DNA of 7,666 nt from CAYNFP01 sp964492595 (lineage in GTDB: Bacteria; Bacillota_I; Bacilli_A; RF39; UBA660): the NCBI GenBank assembly GCA_964492595.1, contig CAZBKY010000033.1, positions 1 to 7,666 of the forward strand, given 5' to 3'. Below are positions 1 through 5,304 of this stretch, in pieces. Numbering within the stretch: position 1 is the first letter of the stretch; each line of letters opens with the position of its first letter. The notes under the pieces are model-generated. The model was not told where the DNA came from. It was given only the letters and a program-made list of their open reading frames with translations, and searched no databases. The position numbers were made by a program, and so were the translations under genes.

Positions 1-223
1 CGCCCCTACTTTTTGAGCCGGTAAAAATAACATCACTCATTCCTGAAAAACCTCTTAAAGCTTTTACTGATTGTTCTCCTAAAACCCACTTTATTGCATC
101 AACTATGTTGCTCTTACCGCTTCCATTGGGCCCCACTATCCCAGTAAATGTTGGATTTAATTCAATTTTTACTTTATCAGCAAAAGATTTAAAAGAATTT
201 AATTTTATTTCTTTAATATACAT
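1..223 (-). CDS. smc: Chromosome segregation protein SMC, N-terminal fragment
   Basis: This is the start of the SMC ATPase that, with ScpA and ScpB, compacts and segregates the chromosome. Only about 74 codons are present; the gene runs off the left edge of the window. The visible part is the N-terminal half of the ATPase head. It opens MYIKEIKLNSFKSFADK, carries a Walker A motif GPNGSGKS at residues 31-38, then WVLGEQS and LRG (R-loop region), and ends in DVIFTGS. This order is diagnostic of bacterial SMC rather than RecF, RecN or MukB. The ATG at 221-223 is preceded by an AGAAGG-type ribosome binding site and lies 15 nt after the rnc stop, so it is probably co-transcribed with rnc. The rnc-smc order is common in Bacillota. 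Coiled coils, hinge and C-terminal head are outside the window. Confidence 0.96.
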   Translation of the reverse strand, partial: MYIKEIKLNSFKSFADKVKIELNPTFTGIVGPNGSGKSNIVDAIKWVLGEQSVKALRGFSGMSDVIFTGSKSRG

Positions 224-238
224 AATTTACCTTCTTAT

Positions 239-883
239 TTATTTTGCTTGCTTCCTAAAGGCATCTTTAGCTGCAAGTTGTTCTGCTTCCTTTTTACTTT
301 TTCCCTCACCTATTCCAAAAACTGCTCCATTTATTGAAACCGATACTTTGAAATTTTTATTATGAGCTGGGCCTGATTCATTCACAACTTTATATCTTAG
401 TGATTTTCTTTCTGTTTGAACTTGTTCTTGCAGTAAAGTTTTATAATCCATTAAAAAATCTGTATCATTTTCAATATAAGGGACAATTAATTTATTGAAT
501 AATTCCCGCACTTTATTTATTCCCTGCTCTAAAAATATAACTCCAATAACAGCTTCAAACACATCTGCAATAACAGTTTTATTGGCCGCTTCAAGTCCAT
601 TACCCAGTTTTATATAATCGGAAAGACCAATTTTACTGGCATATTCATATAATGCATTCTCACATACATAAAGACTTCTAAGTTTACTCATTTCACCTTC
701 GGGAAAATGAGTCTTTCTAAAAAAATAATCACTTGCGACAAGCTCTAATACTGCATCGCCTAAATATTCAAGCCTTTCATAAGATTCAACGTTATTTTCA
801 TTAGCATATGAAGTATGAGTTAATGCTTTATTAATTAAGCCACTCTTTTCAAATTCGATATTATATTCTTTTAATAATTCCAC
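239..883 (-). CDS. rnc: Ribonuclease III
   Basis: This is the double-strand-specific endoribonuclease that processes rRNA precursors and structured mRNAs in the cytoplasm. Counting from a GTG at 895, the signature ERLEYLGDAVL holds E40, E43 and D47, and the second acidic pair is D111 and E114 in IADVFEAVIG; these are the family's metal-binding residues. A double-stranded RNA binding domain follows (about residues 150-216) with GPAHNKNF and KSKKEAEQLAAKDA. Three starts compete: GTG 895, ATG 892 and GTG 883. The only clear Shine-Dalgarno, AAGGTGAT at 891-898, overlaps the first two and lies 7 nt before GTG 883, so I choose 883 (214 aa, opening MELLKEYNIEF). Longer starts add four residues. smc follows after 15 nt. 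The gene is complete with all catalytic acids. Confidence 0.96.
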   Translation of the reverse strand: MELLKEYNIEFEKSGLINKALTHTSYANENNVESYERLEYLGDAVLELVASDYFFRKTHFPEGEMSKLRSLYVCENALYEYASKIGLSDYIKLGNGLEAANKTVIADVFEAVIGVIFLEQGINKVRELFNKLIVPYIENDTDFLMDYKTLLQEQVQTERKSLRYKVVNESGPAHNKNFKVSVSINGAVFGIGEGKSKKEAEQLAAKDAFRKQAK

Positions 884-898
884 GATTATCATCACCTT

Positions 899-953
899 TT
901 CTAGAATTCATATATAACATTATAACACACGTATTACTTAATATTCTAGAATT
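899..953. repeat. Pair of identical TTCTAGAATT palindromic boxes around the rnc promoter
   Basis: The ten-mer TTCTAGAATT occurs at 899-908 and 944-953, 45 bp apart start to start. Its core TTCTAGAA is a perfect 8-bp palindrome. One copy lies where the -35 element of the rnc promoter should be; the other lies just after the expected transcription start, before the ribosome binding site. Two palindromes bracketing a -10 box is an arrangement typical of repressor sites, but no known regulator with this site is recognised, so the regulatory reading is inference. Confidence 0.4.
919..947 (-). promoter_or_regulatory. Promoter for rnc-smc (extended -10)
   Basis: On the minus strand a perfect TATAAT lies at 924-919. 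It is preceded by TGT (927-925), which makes an extended -10 (TGnTATAAT). The -35 region at 17-18 nt spacing is poor (AGAATA or TAGAAT at 942-948), as is usual when an extended -10 is present. The expected start is near 912, about 29 nt before the preferred rnc start codon. Confidence 0.55.
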
Positions 954-966
954 ATTAAAAATTGAT

Positions 967-1023
967 AAAAAACATACAACAATTATATATTTTATAGATA
1001 TTAAATTTCTTTGTATGTTTTTT
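967..1023 (-). terminator. Possible terminator after the HD-domain gene
   Basis: An exact 13-bp inverted repeat (AAAAAACATACAA at 967-979 and its complement at 1011-1023) encloses a 31-nt AT-rich loop. Read in the direction of the HD gene, an A-tract opens the stem and six T close it, as in a bidirectional intrinsic terminator. Only three of the 13 pairs are G-C and the loop is long, so it would be weak. It separates the HD gene from the rnc promoter. The rest of 896-1075 holds no gene. Confidence 0.4.
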
Positions 1024-1075
1024 AAAACACAATATATTTTTTAGAACTACATTTTGTTATAGAAATTATTTATAA

Positions 1076-1742
1076 TTACATTTCGCCATTCCATTCTCTT
1101 ATAAATTTTTCTGTAAATTTTTTCATGTATTTCATCCTTTTTCTAGATATTTTTTTTGCAGTTGCAGTATTCATAGATTCTCCAAGTCTAAACAATTTGT
1201 GATAAAAATGATGTATAACTGTTTCTTGGCCCCCAAATTTTTCTTGATAATCATCTAAATCATTTAATGGTATTTCTGGATCATATAATTTTAATTTATG
1301 AGCGCCCGCATAACAGAATGTTCTTGCAATACCCATAATCCCTATTCCATCTAAATTATCTGCATCTTGAATAACTAATGTCTCTATATCTCTGTTTTTA
1401 TTTTCACTGTCATGCCAATTGTATGCTTCATGGTATTCAATTGCTCTTAGGACTTTTGCTACCAAATCTTTTGGAAACGATATTTTATTTAATAACTCCT
1501 CAATTTTAGGAAGTGAATCTTTAGGTGAACAATATTTACCTGATTCATTTTTTTCTAATCTATGAATATCATGTAAAAATGCCGCTACCCCTATAACTAA
1601 TTTGTTTCCTCCTTCTTTACTTTGTATATATATAACGCATTTTTTATTGTCTTTCTAAATGTCTAATATCGTGTCCTGATGAATCAGTAGAAAACATTTG
1701 TGTTATTTCAGGCTCTAATAGTTTAATATATTCTTCTAACAT
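1076..1742 (-). pseudogene. HD-domain phosphohydrolase, frameshifted near the 5' end
   Basis: A metal-dependent HD-superfamily protein of unknown substrate. The start at 1742 has an AAAGGAGA ribosome binding site six to seven nt upstream and opens MLEEYIKLLEPEITQMF, then SSGHDIRHLER (H24, D25), before a stop at 1644-1646. The rest continues in another frame: KEGGNKLVIGVAAFLHDIH, then IEYHEAY, DADNLDGIGIMGIARTF and IHHFYHKL, which give the HD metal ligands, and ends in EWNGEM. Restoring one base near 1650-1656 and removing one TA from the (TA)5 tract at 1625-1634 gives a continuous 221-aa protein whose junction reads HLERTIKNALYIQSK, close to what the family shows. A single extra base could also explain the shift. 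Conservation outside the junction looks intact, so this may be a sequencing error, a recent mutation or a slippage switch rather than an old pseudogene. It has its own promoter. Confidence 0.82.
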
Positions 1743-1812
1743 TTATTTCTCCTTTAAACCTATATTTCTCAAATTAATAATTAAATATATTATAAAAAAC
1801 TTCTATATATTT

Positions 1813-1841
1813 ATAATAAATGAAAAAAACAGAGCTGTCAA
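1813..1841 (-). promoter_or_regulatory. Sigma-70-type promoter for the HD-domain gene
   Basis: On the minus strand a perfect TTGACA (1841-1836) stands 17 nt from TATTAT (1818-1813), a five-of-six -10 box. Transcription should begin near 1806, giving a leader of about 64 nt before the ATG at 1742. This is the best promoter match in the window and points away from the yidD operon. Confidence 0.7.
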
Positions 1842-1862
1842 TTTATTAAATTTATATTTTTT

Positions 1863-1877
1863 ATGTAATTATTACAT
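1863..1877. promoter_or_regulatory. Perfect 7-1-7 dyad, Fur/Zur/PerR-like operator
   Basis: ATGTAAT, one T, then ATTACAT is a perfect inverted repeat with 7-bp arms and a 1-bp centre at 1870. Fur-family regulators (Fur, Zur, PerR) bind boxes of this 7-1-7 geometry, and the inner TAAT-N-ATTA is shared with the consensus boxes. It overlaps where the -35 of the yidD operon must lie, so a bound regulator would block transcription. The match is by geometry only and AT-rich DNA makes chance dyads more likely. Linkage to a ZnuA-like lipoprotein makes a metal-responsive operator plausible. Confidence 0.45.
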
Positions 1878-1885
1878 TTTTATAG

Positions 1886-1897
1886 TATAATTATAAT
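1886..1897 (+). promoter_or_regulatory. -10 region of the yidD operon (two overlapping choices)
   Basis: Two perfect TATAAT hexamers lie at 1886-1891 and 1892-1897. The matching -35 positions (ATGTAA or TTATTA) are poor and fall inside the 7-1-7 dyad. The expected start would be near 1898 or 1904, leaving only about 3 to 9 nt before the yidD ATG at 1907. Confidence 0.5.
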
Positions 1898-1906
1898 GGA
1901 TTGAAA

Positions 1907-2131
1907 ATGAAAAAAATAGTTATTAGGTTAATACATTTATATAAAAGCATACCATTTGCATCTCACAAAATGTGCAGATATAACCCCACATGTTCAGAAT
2001 ATATGGAAGAATGTATTAATGAGTATAGTTTGTTAAAGGGTTTATGGATGGGGTTTAAAAGAATATTAAGGTGTAATCCATGGGGAAGATGTGGATATGA
2101 CCCAGTACCTTTAAAGGAGGATAAAAAATGA
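1907..2131 (+). CDS. yidD: Membrane protein insertion efficiency factor YidD
   Basis: A 74-aa member of the YidD (haemolytic/UPF0161) family, small membrane-associated proteins thought to assist YidC-dependent insertion of membrane proteins. The family core is clear: MCRYNPTCSEY (C23, C29), then LLKGLWMGFKRILRCNP (C56) and GYDPVP at residues 63-68. An N-terminal amphipathic helix precedes the core. Two further cysteines, C36 and C62, are less typical. I chose ATG 1907; an in-frame TTG at 1901 would add two residues. The only Shine-Dalgarno candidate is a short GGA six nt upstream, and the mapped -10 boxes are so close that the transcript may be nearly leaderless. The stop TGA overlaps the ATG of the next gene (ATGA). 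YidD genes usually lie beside rnpA and yidC; here the partner is a metal-binding-family lipoprotein. Confidence 0.93.
   Translation: MKKIVIRLIHLYKSIPFASHKMCRYNPTCSEYMEECINEYSLLKGLWMGFKRILRCNPWGRCGYDPVPLKEDKK
2113..2120 (+). promoter_or_regulatory. Ribosome binding site that fixes the lipoprotein start
   Basis: AAAGGAGG lies inside the last codons of yidD, 7 nt before an ATG at 2128. It is a full-strength Shine-Dalgarno and shows that the lipoprotein gene begins here, before the N-gap, and not at the later in-frame ATG at 2306. Confidence 0.85.
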
Positions 2132-3043
2132 AGAAAAGAATATTNNNNNNNNNNATCTATTAATAATGTTAAAACATTTGCTACAACATTTTTACTTATT
2201 ACATTAATTTCTTTTAGTTTCTTACTAACAGGTTGTTTTGAGGATGATGATTTTAGTGATGACTATACTTATACTACAATATATCCTATTGAATATGCCA
2301 CAAAGATGATATATGAAGATTATTCAAATGTTGTAAGTGTATATCCAGGAGGAATTGATATTAGAAAATATACTTTTACCAATAAATCATTAAAAAATTA
2401 TTCTAAAGGTAAAAAATTTGTATATGATGGTTTAAGTGATGAAGGATTAATTGCTAGAGATTTAATAAATTTAAATAATGATATAGAAATAATAGACGCT
2501 ATGAAAGCAATGAGTTATACAGCCAGTGTTGAAGAGCTTTGGCTAGATCCTTCAAATTTTTTAATGATGTGCAGGAATATAAAAAATTCATTAATAAATT
2601 ATGAAGAAAATGTATATATTAAAGAAAAAATCGAAAAAAATTATGAAGCTTTAAAAGAAGATATATCCATACTTGATGTGGATATATACAATTTGAGTAA
2701 AAATGGCAGTTATAAAACAATATTAGTGACTAACAATGTATTTAATTATTTGACTAAATATAGTATAAATGTTATATCAATAGACCCAAAAACTGAAAAT
2801 GCTGATAAATCATACTCAGATGCTAAAAATATGATAAGAGATAAAAATATTAAATACATATATTCTTTAAAGGGAGATGTTATATCAGATTCTACCAATA
2901 CATTTATAAATGACTATAAACTTATAAAGATAGAGATAGACCCATTCATAAATATAACTGATGAACAAAGAATAAATGGGGAAACTTATATCAGTTTAAT
3001 GAATGATATTATTGATGAATTTAAAAAAGAATTATTTAAGTGA
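2128..3043 (+). CDS. ZnuA/AdcA-family substrate-binding lipoprotein lacking metal-ligand histidines
   Basis: A secreted, lipid-anchored protein of the metal ABC-transporter binding-protein family (cluster A-I). ATG 2128 with AAAGGAGG begins MKKRI, 10 N interrupt, and the frame resumes into a hydrophobic segment ending in the lipobox LLTG-C (Cys codon 2234-2236). The mature part is about 269 aa. Family landmarks, numbered from M = 2306: the start of the mature domain TTIYPIEYA, PGGIDIRKYTF (13-24), WLDPSN (79-84), VFNYLTKYSI (145-154), NIKYIYSLKGD and a C-terminal IDPF...GETYISLMNDI. At the three positions where ZnuA-type proteins hold metal-binding histidines the residues are R20, E77 and N143, and there is no histidine anywhere in the visible protein. 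Metal binding by the usual site is therefore unlikely. No permease or ATPase gene is adjacent. Translationally coupled to yidD. Confidence 0.8.
2145..2154. other. Assembly gap (10 N) inside the lipoprotein signal peptide
   Basis: Ten N separate ATG AAG AAA AGA ATA TT from the in-frame signal peptide. As written the frame breaks, because ten is not a multiple of three. For the two sides to join, the true length must be 0, 3, 6 or another multiple of three. Zero gives a natural signal peptide, MKKRILSINNVKTF followed by the hydrophobic stretch. The flanks share no overlap. Confidence 0.85.
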
Positions 3044-3088
3044 TTATATTTTTTTTTAACGTTTAAACTTTTTTTAGAGAATGTAAAA

Positions 3089-3955
3089 TTATTTATTTAA
3101 ATAATCAAATATGCTCTTTAGTATGTTGTTATCTTCTATTAAACTTATTGCAAAACATTTCTTTCCTAAATCTTTAAATGAAGAACCACAGTGATATAGG
3201 ATCTTACTATCTATTATTATAAATCTATCATGAAAACTTGTATTATGTATTATTTCTATATTACCATACTGCTTTTTATATTTCTTTAAAGCTTCTATAT
3301 CAAATTCTCTACTGTATACTTTTATATTTATCCTTATATCTTTTATTAAATTAAACAGTTCTATTCCTGCATAATTATAGATAATTATTATTTCTTCTTT
3401 AGATTCACTTAATATATTCATCATTAAAGAATATGCATCATATATCTGTCCTTCATAAAATATATGATTGTTAACTGTTTTATTCATTTTTGCTAAGATT
3501 GTATCAAACTTATTATCATGGTCTATTAATTTTATTTCTATATTATTTATTCTATTATTATAATCATTACTGGCAATATACTTTCTCATTGAAACAAAAG
3601 TTCTTATAATTTTTATACTTATATTTATAGCAACATCAGATTTTAAAGTTGAAGCTAGCATTGCCACTCCTTGTTCAGTAAAAACATATGGTAATTTTCT
3701 AACCCCACCATAAGTATTCCAACTTGAAGTTCCAATTTGGAACTTCAAGTTCATATACTCAGTTTTAGTTAATTGAAAATAAAAATCGCTTGGAAAACGC
3801 TTTATATTTCTATGAACTGCTTTATTAATTTCTTTTGTCCCGTTAATACACATATACAACATTGCTAAGTCTGAATCCAACATCACTTGTCTTCCTCTTA
3901 TTACATAAATCATATCTTCTATTTTTATATCATTCTTTATTATTAATTCATTCAT
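3089..3955 (-). CDS. ORF6N (KilA-N-like) DNA-binding protein with PLD-like C-terminal domain
   Basis: A 288-aa protein of the phage-related ORF6N family. The N-terminal DNA-binding domain (about residues 10-127) shows IYVIRGRQVMLDSDLAMLY, VHRNIKRFPSDFYFQLT, SSWNTYGGVRKLPYVFTEQGVAML and a closing IIRTFVSMRKYI. A linker, probably coiled coil (about 132-160), leads to FYEGQIYDAYSL and an alpha/beta domain with H242-x-R244-x4-D249 followed by GSS (257-259). This matches one half of the phospholipase-D HKD motif with Arg for Lys, and such half-sites act as dimers; whether it is catalytic is unknown. Related phage proteins are called antirepressors. The ATG 3955 has a modest AGAGGG site. There are no phage neighbours, integrase or attachment site, so it is a solitary gene, convergent with the lipoprotein gene. 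The coding sequence contains a perfect 31-bp palindrome. Confidence 0.88.
   Translation of the reverse strand: MNELIIKNDIKIEDMIYVIRGRQVMLDSDLAMLYMCINGTKEINKAVHRNIKRFPSDFYFQLTKTEYMNLKFQIGTSSWNTYGGVRKLPYVFTEQGVAMLASTLKSDVAINISIKIIRTFVSMRKYIASNDYNNRINNIEIKLIDHDNKFDTILAKMNKTVNNHIFYEGQIYDAYSLMMNILSESKEEIIIIYNYAGIELFNLIKDIRINIKVYSREFDIEALKKYKKQYGNIEIIHNTSFHDRFIIIDSKILYHCGSSFKDLGKKCFAISLIEDNNILKSIFDYLNK
3721..3751. repeat. Perfect 31-bp palindrome inside the ORF6N gene
   Basis: AACTTGAAGTTCCAA at 3721-3735 and its exact reverse complement TTGGAACTTCAAGTT at 3737-3751 flank a single base. The palindrome covers codons for N69 to S78 of the ORF6N protein and the first base of W79, within the DNA-binding domain. 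On the mRNA it would form a hairpin of about 13-15 bp; on DNA it could be a dimeric protein site. The codons used (AAC, TTG, AAG, TTC in a row) are G/C-ending where most of this AT-rich gene uses A or T endings, so the DNA sequence itself appears constrained. Confidence 0.9.
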
Positions 3956-3977
3956 ATATAATATTCCCTCTACTATT

Positions 3978-3983
3978 ATTATA
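3978..3983 (-). promoter_or_regulatory. Possible -10 box of the ORF6N gene
   Basis: A perfect TATAAT on the minus strand lies 22 nt before the ATG at 3955. No acceptable -35 element stands at 16-18 nt, where the sequence reads roughly AAGGGT. It is weak evidence in AT-rich DNA. Confidence 0.3.
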
Positions 3984-3997
3984 AAAATTTATTTTTA

Positions 3998-4071
3998 AAA
4001 ACCCTTTTTTCCCAAATAAAAAACATATTAGATTGATTACAAATAACCATATAATTATTAAAACCCTTTTT
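3998..4071. repeat. Two copies of AAAACCCTTTTT between ruvB and the ORF6N gene
   Basis: AAAACCCTTTTT occurs at 3998-4009 and 4060-4071, 62 bp apart. Each has an A-tract facing a T-tract around CCC. They lie in the 186-bp gap 3956-4141, which otherwise shows no gene or strong terminator. Their role, if any, is unknown; the low complexity makes chance possible. Confidence 0.4.
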
Positions 4072-4141
4072 AAAATTATATTTTTTAGTAATTCAGCGAT
4101 AATAAAGAGGAAAAACAACAAATTCTTATTTATCTATGTTT

Positions 4142-5304
4142 TTAAAACAATTCTAAATTCTTATCTATTTTAAAATATTTATATGTCTTTTCAGTGATTT
4201 GTCTCCCTCTTGAGGTTCTTTTTACATAACCTTCTTGCAATAAAAATGGCTCAATAACATCTTCTATTGTTGTTATTTCCTCTCCTATTGTAGATGCTAT
4301 ACTCTCTATTCCCACCGGACCACCATTAAATTTATCTATTATAGCTCGCAAATATTCTATATCTGTCTGATCTAGTCCATAAGAATCAACCATTAATCTG
4401 TTTAATGATTTTTCAGTTATCTTTTTTGTGATTTTTCCATTACCTTCTACTAATGCAAAATCAGCAATTCTTTTTAATAATCTGTTTGCAACTCTTGGAG
4501 TTTTTCTACTTCTTTTTGCTATTTCCACTGCGGCATCTTCTTCAAGTGCCAATTTTAAAACTCTTGAAGTTCTTTTTACTATAACAGTAAGTTCTTCTTC
4601 AGTATAATAATTTAATTTACAAACTATACCAAATCTATCTCTTAAAGGAGAAGATAAATCTCCTGCTCTTGTTGTCGCACCAACTAAAGTAAACTTAGGC
4701 AGTTCAATATTTATATTTCTTGTCTGACCTTCACTGCCTACAATTATATCTAATTTAAAATCTTCCATTGCACTATATAATATTTCTTCTATATATTTTG
4801 GAATTCTATGTATTTCATCAATAAATAATACATCATGNNNNNNNNNNNNNNNNNNNNNNNNNNNNNNNNNNNNNNNNNNNNNNNNNNNNNNNNNNNNNNN
4901 NNNNNNNNNNNNNNNNNNNNNNNNNNNNNNNNNNNNNTTTCTTCTATATATTTTGGAATTCTATGTATTTCATCAATAAATAATACATCATGGGGTTCAA
5001 GCGTTGAAAGAATGGCCGCTAAGTCCCCACTTTTTTCTATAGTAGGACCACTTGCTGTTTTTATATTATTCCCCAGTTCATTAGCAATAATATATGCAAG
5101 AGTTGTTTTACCGAGTCCTGGAGGTCCATATAAAAGAACATGATCCAAAACATCATTTCTCATTAAAGCCGCCTTGATAAAAACGTCCATATTATTCTTT
5201 ACTTCATTTTGCCCTATATATTCATCTAAGCTATCGGGTCTTATTGTTTTTTCAAATGTATCTTCCTTTAATTCGCGATTAGTAACTATTTTTTCGTTTT
5301 CCAT
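4142..5304 (-). CDS. ruvB: Holliday junction branch migration helicase RuvB (interrupted by an assembly gap)
   Basis: This is the AAA+ motor that, held by RuvA, drives branch migration at Holliday junctions. The first part (ATG 5304, AGGAGG seven nt upstream) has Walker A GPPGLGKTT at residues 60-68 and Walker B FIDEIHR at 109-115. After the gap come MEDFKLDI, LVGATTRAG, LRDRFG (arginine finger region), RTPRVANRLLKRI-type helices and the C-terminal winged helix with NGGPVGI and GYVKRTSRGR. A run of 100 N (4838-4937) is flanked by two identical 55-bp copies. Deleting the N and one copy leaves 1008 nt, exactly 335 codons plus stop, reading IPKYIEEILYSAMEDF across the join as in other RuvB proteins. 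The gene is therefore intact and of normal length. Its start overlaps the end of tdk by 26 nt. Confidence 0.95.
4783..4992. other. Scaffold gap: 55-bp contig-end duplication around 100 N
   Basis: Positions 4783-4837 and 4938-4992 are identical over 55 bp, and the 100 bases between them (4838-4937) are N. Equal contig ends of this length are what de Bruijn graph assembly leaves when two contigs share a k-mer overlap that scaffolding did not merge. The ruvB frame is restored exactly when one copy and the N are removed, so no sequence is probably missing. Confidence 0.93.

Noticed and set aside
105..365. Open frame on the plus strand over the smc/rnc junction
   Set aside because: It lies antisense to smc and rnc, whose conserved motifs explain the sequence, and it lacks a ribosome binding site.
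1901..1906. TTG at 1901 as the yidD start
   Set aside because: It adds only two residues and ATG 1907 gives the MKK opening typical of the family.
3044..3088. Terminator between the convergent lipoprotein and ORF6N genes
   Set aside because: There are T-runs and the small palindrome GTTTAAAC, but no stem with a loop and G-C pairs; it cannot be told from AT-rich background.
3982..4020. Terminator of ruvB upstream of the ORF6N gene
   Set aside because: TTTATTT/AAATAAA arms followed by five T exist on the minus strand, but the stem is all A-T with a long unpaired G-rich loop, so support is too weak.
3956..4141. Small gene, tRNA or CRISPR-like repeats in the ruvB-ORF6N gap
   Set aside because: No frame with a ribosome binding site, no cloverleaf, and only two short repeats with no regular spacers.
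4783..4992. Tandem repeat or mobile-element insertion in ruvB
   Set aside because: The copies are identical 55-bp contig ends around exactly 100 N; collapse restores ruvB, so it is a scaffold artefact.
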